Part shown: positions 24,176 through 36,950 of the stretch, piece after piece
How positions within the stretch are numbered: position 1 is the stretch's first letter
How the letters are laid out: each line of letters starts with the position of its first letter
NCBI GenBank assembly: GCA_038501785.1
Contig: JBAMJR010000187.1
Location: forward strand, 502,501 to 566,500
Direction of reading: 5' to 3'
Source: Myoxocephalus aenaeus
Lineage: Eukaryota > Chordata > Actinopteri > Perciformes > Cottidae
DNA length: 64,000 nucleotides
The notes under the pieces: generated by a model
Told to the model about the DNA's origin: nothing
Database searches by the model: none
Seen by the model: only the letters and a program-made list of their open reading frames with translations
Made by a program: the position numbers and the translations under genes

Positions 24176-25894
24176 AGAGCGTGCACTAAAAGCATACACT
24201 TGTGAAATAACTACAAACTTAAAAGCACAATAGAGAGAGTAGCTTTGAAAATGATTTTCTACACAGGAATAGCATGCACAACTAAAAACACAGGCCAGTT
24301 CATACCTCACTGGGAAAAGTTAGTGCCAAGAGCTAAAGCTAGGAAAAAAGACACCTTGGACATTGAGATATTCATGCCGTCAGAGCAGTTGCATAGTTAC
24401 TCAACACCTACAGTATTATATAGTTCTCGATAGCGGGGTGCTGTCAATCAAACACAGCCAGATGGCTCTGTGGTGGCAGAGTCGTTAGCTAACACACTGT
24501 CCCTTTGAGATTAGGCTTTTGGCAAGTTCTGATCGACCAATGGAGTGCCACTGAGCAGAGCTTTAAATGGCTTTTTAAAACTGACTCAGATTGATCTCTG
24601 TATAGATTTTTATTTTTGCTCCTGCTGTGACATAGATGCACCAACAATTCTCCGAGAGCGGACATTTTAAAGAAGTCGTTGTGACCTTTTTAGAGAGCTG
24701 GACGACATGAATGGGTTATCTGTTTTCTTTGTGCTTTCTATTCATTCTCTAACTGAAAAGATCAACGTTTACATGGAGCCAGAGGCAGAGGAGAATTCCA
24801 TGGCTACCTGAGGACGTCACACAACATTGACATAAACACGGTCCAGCTGTACTGTACGGTCCAGCAATTACAGGAAACAATATTGTCTTGGGCACTACCA
24901 GAGAAGACACAAGCTTACATTACATCAGATAATAATGCCGTACTGCTCCAGTTCTACAGCATGTTGAATCTAAAAAGCCGTAATCGTCATGATGCAATAC
25001 TGACGGACATGATTTCTTAATTTGAAAAGATTACTCTCTGATCTTTGCAGACATCATTGAGTCATTGTTCACATGGACCAGACGGAGATGACTTCAGTCC
25101 TTCTAATAAAACACAGATGTGAGCTGTACTCAAACCTGACCGTGTCACTGTTCTCAAAGGTTTTGATAGATGAATAACATCCTTGAAGAGCATCACATAA
25201 TATATCACAGAGCACGAGTTTTTGCCAGAGGAGCAGAGGACTTTGGAGGAGAAACAGTGTGCTGTAGCTCAACATGGATCGGACCACAAAGCTCTGTCAA
25301 ATAGCAAAACACCACACCATTCCTGAGCCACAGTGACCCGAACTCAATCTCCCTGTCCAAGCAACCTGACCACAAGCAGATCAAGATTTAAAAACCATTA
25401 AATTCCAGTGGCCACAAATAATATATCCTTTTGACTCTGTAATCGTTTTTTTTTTTAAAGAAAAAGGACTTAAAAAATAGAATTTGTATTACCTTAGTAT
25501 AATGAAGAGAGCAAGAACTTTGTCAACCATTGAAAGATACACAGTCTCTACCTCTGCTTAAACATACACTCTCCTCTATAGAGTTATTCTGCACTATATT
25601 GAAAGGAAAAAGGAAATGGTCTTGAATTAAATATGAATTAATTAAATAGTGTGATTCCAACTGAATCAAGACAGACATTCATTTTACCAGCAAAAAAATG
25701 TAATTTGTTTGGTGAGAGCTGTCTCAGTAGGCTTTTTATACTGGACTGTATGACTCAAGAGGATTGTATTATCAAGGAAGGCTAAATGCTCAGAGATTGT
25801 TTGCTGCAAGGACATTTTAAAGCACAAAGAAGACCAGGAAAAAAGCTCATTATCTTTGGGCCTTCAATGTATCCCACACAGCCGTTACTGTAAG

Positions 25895-26270
25895 GCAAGG
25901 TACGTTTATTTGTATAGCACATTTCAACAACAAGGCGATTCAAAGTGCTTCACATAAAACCATTCATTAAAACATAAAAAATAGTCAAGAAGCAAAAAAT
26001 AGAATAAAAGTTGCAGTGCAGTTTAATGATGCAGAAATTTATAGAAATCCTTGAAACTGGTTCAATTAAAGGCAACAGCAAACAGAAAAGTCTTCAATCT
26101 GGATTTAAAGGAACTGAGAGTCTCAGCAGACCTGCAGCTTTCAGGAATCTTGTTCCAGATATGTGGAGCAGAAAAGCTGAACACTGCTTCTCCGTGTTTA
26201 GTTCTGACTCTTGGAACAGAAAGTAGACCCGACCCAGATGACCTAAAGGATCTGTACTGTACATGTGGCC
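25895..26270 (+). repeat. Teleost retroposon-like repeat (TTTATTTGTATAGCACATTTCA head)
   Basis: Starts with GTTTATTTGTATAGCACATT and AAGGCGATTCAAAGTGCTTC, then an A-rich stretch. It continues with GGCAACAGCAAACAGAAAAG, TCTCAGCAGACCTGCAGCTT and GAACACTGCTTCTCCGTGTT. I know this combination from abundant dispersed repeats of percomorph fishes. The apparent open frames at 26011-26226 and 26051-26284 lie inside it and are not genes of the host. The exact superfamily is uncertain. Confidence 0.7.
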
Positions 26271-26592
26271 AATGTCTATCTTAAAACAGGGGATATTCTA
26301 ATCCTAAATGGATGATAAATGTCTGTGGTGGCTGTGGGGATTGCCGTTGTTACAACTTTAATGTTGCCTCTAACGATATGGCAGACAATATTTTCTGTGC
26401 TGAATGGTGGCCAATATAGTCCCTCAGACTACCAACTAATGATGCAATTTCAAACTGCTCCTAAAGAGGCATCAGAATTCAGCTCTGCCAGCGATGACAG
26501 GTGGTGCATGCCAACATTTGTGCAACTTACCACAGCAAATGCAGGCTGCACACAGTTCATACAACAGTTCATGGACAAGCTAGCAACCGTAT

Positions 26593-26703
<111 letters not shown>

Positions 26704-27108
26704 CACCAAGGCAGTGCAAATGACCCTTCTCTGGAATAAATGGACATTCCTTCGACATACATAGTTAACATTCTAGAGGCACAGCTATAGCCCTGTTGAT
26801 TGGCATGAGACAGATGGGCAAAATCCACTTTGCCTCTAAGAAAATGTGGCCTTTGTGCTGCATCTAATGCGTTGTGATACCTCGATGTTACAATGCGTAG
26901 TCAATCAATAGAAGAACTGAACAGTTTTATTTAGATGAATGCATTTTATATTTTGCTTTATTTTCTCTGTCTACATATGTAGAGTCCACTACACATAGGG
27001 GTCTCCACATAGTCACTCTTTTCATCTTCAAGAAACAGCTACTCAGTACCTTTCAGAACTCCTCACACTGAGCCCAAGGGTGCACCCTGACACCCTGCAA
27101 AAAAAACT

Positions 27109-27345
27109 TTATTTGACCACTTTAATGGTCGCTACTATCCTCTTGAAAATGGGAATGTAGATCAACTGTAAAAGAGAGAGCTCTCCCTTCATACCTAGAT
27201 TCTTCTTCGTAACAGTAAAGCACAAGGTCTGCATCACTGCCCACTCCACACAAATCCGCCTGTGGAACTCATTCTTAAAATTACTCTCATCTGTCAACAA
27301 GACCCTGAGATACTTGACCTCATTTGGAGCAGAAGTCGCTCCCAA
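27109..27345 (-). pseudogene. Decayed LINE reverse-transcriptase C-terminal fragment
   Basis: The minus-strand frame contains NEVKYLRVLLTDESNFKNEF, then HRRICVEWAVMQTL and LLQLIYIPI. The spacing follows the end of fish non-LTR reverse transcriptases, whose usual pattern is KYLGVLF...EIDRRIGAASAVMRTL...IYRSIYVP. Key positions are altered and the frame is only 78 codons, with no endonuclease or catalytic FxDD part nearby, so this is an old dead fragment. It happens to be in the same orientation as tanc1. Confidence 0.7.
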
Positions 27346-29629
27346 CCATCATTTCCCAATCATTTATCTGCTATTATCTGACATTTTGCATGCTCATTGT
27401 CCTAACTTAATGTCTATCAACTATGTGAAAGCATAATCACAGCAGACATTGTATTATCCAATGTGCTGAGACACAGAACCACACAATGGATTACTGGCAC
27501 AGAAAGTGAATGCATTAATGATAAATGTTTTTATTTGTTTTGTACAATGGTATGGCATTTGTTTACCGTAGGGCCTTTCTGCTTCGGTATGCTTCTTTTG
27601 AATCTCTTTTGAATACAATATCCTTGAGCATCAACTGAAAAGAAGCACTATCTCTTGCAATAAATTAAGTTGTCTCACCACGTCCTTGATGTGCTCTCTC
27701 AGGGATTTGCCACACCGCATACAATCTGAGGTGTGAATTCTGCTGGACCCTAGAGGGCAAAGCTGCATAACTATGACATCAGCCAATAAACTTTTGGTGC
27801 ACACAGGGAGACATGCACACTAGCTAGTCTGTGTCTGTGCCGTTCAGGTTTATGTCAGCGGCCAAATAATGATGAGATGTAAAAGCGTATGGACTCATGG
27901 AACAAGAGAAGGACATCTGTACAGCACAATGCCGTGTGACACTTCATGTTTGCAATGTGGGTACAGATTCAGCGGTGGGCTGGAGAAATATTATCAAAGT
28001 GTTGTGCAAAAGCAGTGCACAATGTGGGGCTATACATACATAAGCTATGATCTGCATTTTATGTTCCCAGACATGCATTATTCTGCTTCTATCTCGTATA
28101 CCCATTCCATCTTACTCTCTTGCCAATAGAAAAAAAACACGGCAAGGACTACCATCACTTGTGGCAAATTGTCAAGGAATTCAGACAAACATGGCACCTT
28201 TATTTTTCATCTATTTGGCACATGCTTTTGCCAACTGTGATTCACAATAAGTTCATTCAAACTCAATAATAACTTAAGTTTGATGTTGAACCACACTGCA
28301 GAAGTACCAGACATGAGTGTTTCATCAAGGTCAAACCCAAGGGAGGCATATTTTATAACAGCATTCAATTATTTGATCTTCAACACATTGGCCGCTGCAG
28401 TATCCAGGTGAAATGGGCAAAACACTCGAAACCCTGTTATACTCCTCAGCCCCAAAATATAGATTAAAAAAATGAATCATCGTCCATCTAACAACTAATA
28501 TTCATATGTTGATGGATATACCACTCTTGTCTGATCTCGGTCTCGATAATGGTCTGACCTGAGTCTTCTGTCCCCAGTTCGTCACAGTCTGGCTATGCCT
28601 TTGTAATTTCCTGTGACTTAGAAATCACCAATTAAATGATCTGCTTGTATCATGCGGTGTGATTCAGTTCATCTGCTCCACAAGCTGTTACCCTTACCTC
28701 CGTAAAATCTTCATCTTCCCTTGAAGAGTGCTTCTTTCATCTGTTGTACCATTTACACACTATCCACACTCTAGTCTGCTACTGCTAAAACAAGTTAACA
28801 TTTAACCCATGTCCTTTATGTTTATGTTGCCGTTAGTTCTAGTCTGTAGTCAGCCTAACAGTGAGCATGTGCATATTCCCTTGGGTATGGCTGTCCTTAG
28901 TGAATCCTATAACACAGGATCTAAAATACTAGTTCAACAATTGCATTCAGTAAGGGCTTTAGTTTTAAAAAGGAAGATGTAACACTTAAGGCTGCGTGAG
29001 TTACATCAACAGGGCCAAGGTCAAAAGCAGTAACAGCAAAAACAGAGGGAGGCAGAGTGGAGGAGATCTGGGAATGGAAAAAGGGGGAAAGGGGGCTGCG
29101 GAGGGATATCAACAACTGTGACAGCTGTGTGGATATGGCGAGCTGAGCCATAACAGGGAGGTTCCAGGGCAGGAATGCAGAACAGATCAGCGAGGCACTG
29201 GTTTGCGCTTAGGTCCGAAATGGTAGGCACAGCATACAACAGCTGCCTAATCCCAGACTTCTGCCTTGATACCCCACTTCTCGTTGAAAAGCACAAACTG
29301 GCTTCTGAAAATCTTCTCATTCCTTCTATACCTGCACATGCTTTTTCCTGCCTGAATCCGTCACTTGCTTGGACCAGAAATGACACCACACACAAATCAT
29401 ATCATAGCGTCAATGAACTGACCGGCAATGCAAATTCAGTGAGACACCCAAGCACACCGTCAGAGTTTCACATGTTATCAGCATAACAAAGGTTACTAGG
29501 CTACAAGAGGACAAATGTTTCTTGTAATGCTAAATGAACGCAGCCACTGAGAAAGGTATATCATTTCTTACTCCCTTCTGCCCAGCAGACATCCAGATGT
29601 TGAATGCTTAAAAAACCATAGGCTCTTAC

Positions 29630-29947
29630 CGGCTACAGAGTTCGGCCTCGGCATCATGAGGGAAGAAGATGTCTGTGATGAGTATGGAAAGGGTCCCTCG
29701 GGTGAGTGACTTTGAGGCTGTGGTGGCCCTGCTGATGTGTTGGACTGCTGCTGGTCTGTCCTGGTTGGGGCGTCGGCTGGTGCTGCAGTGGCGCTGTTGG
29801 AGTCTTCTTCAGCCACAGGAGAGCAGGTGTCAGCCCGCACACACTGTGCCAGGCCATGGCGCCCGCTGCCTCTCAGGCTGCCATCCTTACTCCACTCCAG
29901 GCTGGAGCCACTGCGGTCATCATTCTCAGAGGAGCTGGTGATGGTGG
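29630..29947 (-). CDS. tanc1: tanc1 coding exon E5 (ENDDRSGSSLEW and MPRPNSVA blocks)
   Basis: A 318-nt exon with acceptor CCCCTCAG and donor GCCG|GTAAGAGC. It begins ATITSSSENDDRSGSSLEW, continues through RADTCSPVAEED and a Pro/Gln/Ser-rich low-complexity middle, and ends SSSLMMPRPNSVA. The beginning and end are strongly conserved in TANC1. The middle (about 40 residues of Ala, Thr, Gln, Pro, Ser) is divergent and looks like a lineage-specific linker. The exon ends with one base of the Ala codon completed in E6. An antisense open frame over this exon on the plus strand is a shadow. Confidence 0.95.
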
Positions 29948-32900
29948 CTGAGGGGAGATTAAACAGAGAGGGAATTAGAGCAAGTGAGGGAGGTAAGATG
30001 CTCTTTGTCTGCTATGAACATCTATCTGTCTTCATCTTTAATGAAATACTGAGCTGTAATGGAACTTTTAACTTTGAATAAGTCCCTGCTTTTTCTCATT
30101 GCCCTTATCAACACTGTTAACCACCTGACTTTACAGAGACTGTCTGCTTGCACTGATGAAAACTGGAACGACATGATAGCATGGACTAGAGTTCATTTCC
30201 TCAGCCCAGAATTTTAGAATGCTTTCTGTTCTTTCTACCGATCAGTTGGAGGATCCTATATAATACGTTGTAAACAGCTAGTGAATGCAATACATTGACA
30301 CAAAAGTCAACCTTAAATATATAAAAAGAGTAGAGTGAAGAGTGTTTGAAACTGCCTTCAGTATTTGTATGTCCAGACAGGTGTTTTGCTAACATGACAA
30401 CAAATCCTTTAATCCTCCCTCAGGCCAACCCAGGCATCTAATACAATCCTAAAAGATGAGTGAAGGGCCAAAGCTACACAAGCTGCAGCTGGATACAGAA
30501 ACATCAGTACGGTCAGAGGACAGGAACCGACTGTCCAGCTGGCCGCTTTTGCATCACACACTCTTAATCTGGATTTGATCGTGACGCAGTATGTTACATC
30601 ATTACTAATATTAACATAACACATCCTGGAATTGTAACTACTGTGATGTTTACCTGGTGACAGCAGTAAGGTTTAGGCCTGCTCTGAGCATGGCACAAAA
30701 TGGAAATTGGTCAATAGACATGCATTTCTAATGTGTCGTTCTAGTCGTCTGATCACTCAAAGCACTTCACACTACATTATTCTCCCATTCACACATACAG
30801 TACATTCACACACTGATGGTAAAGGCTCCCATGCAAGGTTCCACCTGCACATACACCACAAATCTTCCAATTGGAAGACAACCCGCTCTACGTCAGCTGC
30901 CCATTAGCAGTCATCACAGTAAAGAAGAGGTTACAGTAATTGTTAACTTGTTGAACTATAGCCCCTGGCAAGAAATATCCTTTTATTTATTCATTCAAAA
31001 GTATGATGAGCGTGTGATTTGACCATACAGAGGGCTGGTCATAGTTATTGCTACAGGGCTGTTATAAGTCCTTCTCCAGGTGCCCCGTGCAGAAACTCCT
31101 CTGGGAGCTATTTTGTAAATGTTAAGACGTTGCAAAATCTCCCAAATCCATCAAGGAGCTTTTAACGGCAGTACAAAGCCAAATTAATGTGCTTTTGAAA
31201 TCAGAGTCAGAGTCAAACTTCAAAGAACGGGGAACATTAATCACTGGTTGGAATCTGACTTGTGGACACAACATAGCTTTGTTCTCGTCCATGCCTGCAC
31301 AGTCTTATCCAGGCAGGTGGGTGGGATGTTGTAGCCCAACGTCACATTGTGTCATTCTCTCACAAAGTAAATTCTGATTTGACACAAGTAGCTTTACAAC
31401 GAGAGAGATCGTGCTGGGGCGGCAGCATGCCGATGTTCCATGCTGGAAGATACTATATCACAGCTTCCATAAATTATTTAACAGCTCGCTAAGATATTGC
31501 TCTGGGGGGACAGAAAGACTGACTCATGGTAATCAGTCTGCATCACTTAAAATCCCAATTGTTGTGTTTTATCTGGCTTTGGTATGCATTGCTTTGTACT
31601 GCGGAACAATCATGGCAATGTTACCTAAACAGGCATCAAATGTGACATATTCTAGTTAGTTCATACGAGAATATTACTTTTCCCCCCAAATCCAACATTG
31701 CCTTCAGAAGTTCAACCGAGGATAACTGCAGGATCATGCAGTAACAATTTGCTATTGAATTCCCACTACAAATATTCAAAAGACATTTTCAGAATGAATT
31801 TCGAACATTTGTATAGCCACCGGAAGGTTTGTGAGTAGAAATAGCAGACGGATTAATATATCAATAGACCACGTTGTATTCCTGTCAGCTTGTGTAAATC
31901 CCCAGATGTCTTGCAGGGCTATTACTAGAGATATAATATAACATTAAAGTCTGGCAACTGTCACCGCAATGCTCTCTCATACAGGAACAGCTCTATAGAA
32001 ACTCAATAACTGACACATGGTGGCTTAATACAACCTGACAAATGCTATTCAATCACAATGTGTACATGAAGTAACATTCTCAAATTGAAAAGAATAGTTT
32101 AATTGGAAATTATGTAATTAGTTGATATTAATATAGTATTGAGTGTGTGCAGAGAAATCTGCAGGATTGACTCATCAATTGCATTCCTAACATGGTTACT
32201 GAGTGCTTTGGCAAAGACACCAAAGGTGGATTTAAAGAGCAGGGAAGTCAGTTTGAAGCTCGTTGTTTGACAGACATTATATATCATGTTTTATGTTATG
32301 AAGGATCAGATATAAATGTCTGTTGAATTATTTAGTTTTGCATCATCCTGAACAGTTTTTTCAGATACAAATGCAGCACAACAGTAAAACATTTCCACCC
32401 CACATGGGGCTGGCCTGTGGAGTGTTCAATGCAATGTTTACATTCAGTGTCTCTCATGCCTTGTGAGTCTATATCTTTGAGACCTGAACAAGGTTGGATG
32501 CATTGCTCCCTCATAAAACATCTTCAAAGCTCTATACGGAAACATGGTGATGGCTGAGTCGGCGGCCAGCAGCTAATGGTGCCCAGAAGCTAACAGCGCA
32601 AAGAGTACAAACAACTGCAACAGTGCTGACAGAGCTAACAGTGTTAGCCTGGTGGGGCAACCAGAGGGTGGGTGCTTCACAGTTATCAACAGTTATCATT
32701 GTTAAAAGGCATATGAGCACAGTGCACATCGGTGTTACTTAATTCTCTGCTCAGGAGTACATTACTCTATTATCCAATTATGGAAAACCGGCCAAAATAA
32801 TATTTCAAATTCTATATTGTTTCCATCCATGTTTGCTAGCTTTGGCATGTTGTTACATCAATCTGCACATTCTCGCAGCAAAGGCAAGGAAGTGTATTGC

Positions 32901-33084
32901 GTTCGCGAAGAAACAAACAAATCGGGGACTTGCTTGTAAAAACATTGCTTGTTAATGCTACTTTTAGTCAAAAGCTCCACAGATTATCATGAAGTGAGGA
33001 AATGGGTACTAGTACTAGTTTCAGTTTTTTCCTACTCCATACAAGTTGTATTTGAATATGATAAAGCAGTTGGTTATTTCTCAC
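29948..33084 (-). other. tanc1 intron E4-E5 (3.1 kb)
   Basis: Intronic sequence with one recognisable dispersed repeat at 30745-30905. Nothing else with family resemblance. Confidence 0.75.
30745..30905 (+). repeat. Teleost interspersed repeat fragment (CACACTGATGGTAAAGGCTC type)
   Basis: Contains ATCACTCAAAGCACTTCACA, CATTCACACACTGATGG, GGCTCCCATGCAAGGTTCCA and CAACCCGCTCTACGTCAGCT. These are landmarks of a dispersed fish repeat that normally reads CTCAAAGCGCTTTACA...GCCATGCAAGGTGCCACC...AACCGCTCTACC. The middle section is shortened relative to what I remember of the family. Confidence 0.65.
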
Positions 33085-33274
33085 CGATGATCCCACTGTC
33101 TTTGCTCTCAAGTGTGGAGCTTGGGCTTGTGATGGTCCCACAGGGGCTGGAGCGGCTGAGAGGGGGGCGGCTGGCCGTGCTGTTGAGTGTTGAACATGGA
33201 CTGTCGGTGCTGGGCGATGTAGTGCTGCTGGTCAGTGTAGAGCAGGGGCTGATACCCTGGCTAATCATAGAGCA
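33085..33274 (-). CDS. tanc1: tanc1 coding exon E4 (SPCSTL repeat block)
   Basis: A 190-nt exon with acceptor TTCTCCCCAG and donor ATCG|GTGAGAAA. It encodes ISQGISPCSTLTSST, then TDSPCSTLNS, then SSPCGTITSPSSTLESKDSG, three imperfect Ser-Pro-Cys-x-Thr units. The order and wording match TANC1 (TANC2 has a related but different set). The segment is Ser/Thr/Pro-rich and probably disordered; such blocks are likely phosphorylation substrates, but that is inference. The final single base G joins CC of E5 to make Ala in the conserved SGIIATIT string. Confidence 0.95.
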
Positions 33275-35519
33275 CTGGGGAGAAGAAAGAACGCAGAAAA
33301 GGGTTAAGGTACACCATGAATGTGCTCTACTAATCAAATATGTCAACGAAGTATGAAGTCAACCCAATTATATACTGTCAGCTGGCAACATAATCAAATT
33401 TGTTCAGCATGAACAGCAATAAATACGACAAAAACTAATATTTTACAACCTTATTTGGAAGAAGAATTGAGGCAACTGTAAGAATGAGTTGATTCAAGTT
33501 CATTGCCCATTTACCAAGATCATGTAAAAGCAATGCAAATGATTCCCTCAAAAATAAACAAGCATTGTACGTGTGAGCATGACACACAAGCCGAAAGGGC
33601 ATAAGCACTGTAAATGGAGCAAGGCTTGGAAATTACACACTCATATGTCTGAAGGGACCAAAATAGGCCTGAAGAGAAATTCTCAAGGGAAGAAGGGAAC
33701 AACTTTGTTGTGGCACAATAGATACCTTTCTCATTCATGCCACCAAGCCTGTCTCTCAACCAAACAGCAGCTGAATCTTTGTTTGAGCTAACTGACAACC
33801 GTAGAAATCCAAATTTAAGCTGGTTTCCCATCTTCTTTCAACAGTATTCTGATTGCACACAACATACTGTAGCTCAATAATAATCTTTGCCCACTGTGAG
33901 AGGAGCCAAAGCCTTCAAACAGTTCCACATACACTACTCTATAGACATCAAATTTTAATTAAAAGCCACTATTACAAGCCCAGGTCAGATTAAATCAACC
34001 TTCATCCTCAATAAATTAACTTCGCTACACATATTTTGTTGCCTGTAGGAACCTTCACCCACAGATGGCTTCTCCAGCACCACTTACTACAATACATGCA
34101 TTACCTCAACAACCTGCTCCAATTAAAATCTCAGCAAACTATCACAAAACATTTTTAACAATATACCTGAACTCAAACATCCCTAACCAGTTTAAAAAGC
34201 CTCTTTAATATAGTGCACTACCATTTTTTTATAATAACTTCACTGGAATCATTAAGTTATTATAGTACTTCCTGTGTGTAGTGGTTATAACTGCATTTGT
34301 TAAAACAATAACAATCTGTGTCCTGCTTCAAACCTTACTGCAGTATTTCTGCTGCAAAAAAAATATATTCTTCTTTACCCTGACTGAACTGCCAAAATAG
34401 TAAGACTCACAATGCTGAGCCAATTTGAGATGTTCCAGATGCACTGACTGTTGCCGTTTAAAGGTGTTCTTGTTTGTGCAGTGACACACTGAATGAATAC
34501 AAGCAGCAGAATAGGAGGGATTTCACATTGCTTAAGGCATGAACAACTTGTGGCATGCAAATACCTCCATAGCATTTCCTATTTCTTAGTCCAACCTGTT
34601 TCTTTCTGTCAGTAGTATTTGCCCAGCAATTTCCAGCCGAGGGATGCACCCGAAGCTTACGCCACCTAACAAATCACAGTAAGAATCAAACAGCTAGCTG
34701 ACATTTAATAATTTACTGTTCGACAGAACTAAAAACAGGCATGCTGAGTTTAAGTCATGCTATAAAACAGCAGTAAAGAGGAAGAGAGAATTGCTGGCAG
34801 ATGACAATAAAGTGCTCCTCCCCAACTGGGCTCTAAAAACACACACCTACACGCACACAAACAAGCCATTCCCACGTCTCAACTAATGAACATGATTGAT
34901 AAAATACTTTGGAAGTCTCTTTCTCATTCCTAGAATTGCCGGTTCGGTGTCAAAACGTGTCTAAGGCACGAGATAAATGAGGGAAGCGTAGCGTGCCGGG
35001 CTCTGCTCTTCACACAGCCGGAGCTTAATTAGTAGAACCAAACAAACTGAGGCTCAGACCTAACATAACTCTATTTCTGGACCGGGACTCAGTCACTCTT
35101 GTTACATACTCAAGAGCCCCTGGAATAGCACTCAAGTTACTGAGAGACTCACACACCACACTGGAGAGAGAATAAAACCACATGCAGCAGAATTTAAATA
35201 TTCAGTTACTTTCTTAAAACAGCTTCATCATCTCTAACAAAACAGTTTGACAGTTACCGTTGTTTGTTGTGCCAAAAACTTATTCCCAGAGGTGCCTCCT
35301 AAATCCCCATCCAAAGATAATGCAGTGGGAAAAAATGAATCAAGATGCAACAAAAAAAATCCATTCTTCTGTTACACTGTCACAACTCCCTCCTCCTCTC
35401 ATCCTTACTCTCTCTCTCTCTCTCTCTCTCCTCTATCTCTCTATCTGTGTGCTGCAGCAGTGGCAGCAGCTGCCGCTGAAACAGGGAGTGAGTTGGAGGG
35501 GAGGGAGAAAATGAAATAC
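33275..35519 (-). other. tanc1 intron E3-E4 (2.2 kb)
   Basis: Intronic sequence. Its only clear repeat is the CT tract at 35408-35446, about 75 nt past the E3 donor (GA in the transcript). Confidence 0.78.
35408..35446. repeat. CT-rich microsatellite downstream of E3
   Basis: A pure CT run at 35408-35430 followed by CTCTATCTCTCTATCT. In tanc1 transcript sense this is a GA repeat in the intron after E3, complementary to the CU tract before E3. Confidence 0.96.
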
Positions 35520-35653
35520 CTTCTTTTCACTCTTGTCGTCCATAGGTATGCGTGCCGTACCCGGGATCCCTTCTCCTAGTAAAAAGCCCAGCCTTGTCAT
35601 CAGTTCCTGAGTGGCAGGGGAGGAGGAGCTTGGTTGTTTCTCAGCTTGCAGCT
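35520..35653 (-). CDS. tanc1: tanc1 coding exon E3 (TRLGFLLGEG block)
   Basis: A 134-nt exon with acceptor CTTCTCTAG and donor GAAG|GTATTTC. It encodes a Ser-rich run followed by ATQELMTRLGFLLGEGIP, the most conserved short motif of the TANC N-terminus (shared in part with TANC2), then an acidic/basic tail ending in Lys-Lys. The start at 35653 rather than 35651 is set by phase: E2 leaves one base, so two bases must precede the CTG codon. The exon length is not a multiple of three, so skipping it would shift the frame into E4. The acceptor lies directly against a CT microsatellite in transcript sense (plus-strand GA repeat 35657-35695), which therefore serves as its polypyrimidine tract. Confidence 0.94.
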
Positions 35654-35655
35654 CT

Positions 35656-35656
<1 letters not shown>

Positions 35657-35695
<39 letters not shown>
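35657..35695. repeat. GA microsatellite forming the E3 polypyrimidine tract
   Basis: About 39 bp of near-perfect GA on the plus strand, hence CU in the transcript, ending directly at the TAG acceptor of E3. Confidence 0.97.
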
Positions 35696-35698
<3 letters not shown>

Positions 35699-35981
35699 GC
35701 TCAACGTTAGCGGGCAGATCCCCTCTCCACTGGATGGCCCACACAGGGCCACTCTGCCTGCCCTGCCCTCCTCGGCTCTGCTCCGAAATGCTATGCTGCA
35801 CTCTCCAGCTGCTGCTGATGCGGTGCAGACTCGAAGAGGGGGAGGAAAGAAGAGCAAGGGAGTGAGAGAAAGAGAGAGGGAGTGAGGGAGTGTGGTGGGG
35901 GCTTGCACGACTTGAGTGTGTGTGCATGTCCGAAAAGAATCCGAAGACATGTGAATGTCTTGCATTGTTAAGAAAGAAGGG

Positions 35982-36092
<111 letters not shown>

Positions 36093-36460
36093 TGCAACGC
36101 TTCAAGTGCCAAATCCAGGGCTTTCTGGTTGTTTACAGCTCTCACTCATAGAGCCTCTGAATATCAATGAGTGGACCGAGGCTTTCTCCAACAGCTTAAA
36201 CTGCCAGCAGTCCTAACTCTCACGGCATAATACTTGTTCAGACAGCAATTTCAAGGTTGAGATGACACCAACAAGGCAGAGATCACCTGCAATCTATTTT
36301 TGTTTATTAATATTGTTTTTGGCATATATTATATAAAACGGAAAAATATTTCATCATTCATACATACACCTCAAATGTGGGTGTGGCAAAGTAATTAAGG
36401 AAGAGTCACAACATTCCCTGAGAGTGAACAAACTGACCGACAGACAAACAGCGGAAGCCA

Positions 36461-36638
<178 letters not shown>

Positions 36639-36925
36639 GCAGAGGCAGATGTCCAAGGTACAAAAGCTTATTATACAGCTCTCTGTCAGCACCTTTTCCT
36701 CCTCTCTCCTTCATGTTCTCCTTCACCCTCTTTCTTCCACAGTTATTAATAATGTTGGCAGTCAATCTGATAAATAAACAAGTTCAATTCAATGGCCCCG
36801 TATACTGCCAAGTCCCAATGAACTCAAAATCACACATCTTTGGCATGGGAATAGCCACGTACAGACAATGTGTTCTCCTCTATTGTAAATATAGAGAAAT
36901 CATCAAAATGACTAATCTCCATCTA

Positions 36926-36950
36926 GGGCTGCACGGTTATGGCAAAAAAG
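36926..36950 (+). mobile_element. Possible hAT MITE end fragment
   Basis: The string TAGGGCTGCACGGTTATGGC followed by a run of A closely resembles the terminal repeat of a widespread fish hAT MITE. No partner inverted end is found within the surrounding 1.5 kb, so at most a terminal stub remains. Confidence 0.35.

Noticed and set aside
26011..26284. Overlapping plus-strand frames of 71 and 77 codons
   Set aside because: They lie within a dispersed teleost repeat and do not encode a recognisable transposon protein.
35651..35653. Alternative acceptor for E3 two bases downstream (TAGAG|CTG)
   Set aside because: It would break the reading frame from E2; the TAG|AG site fits the phase.
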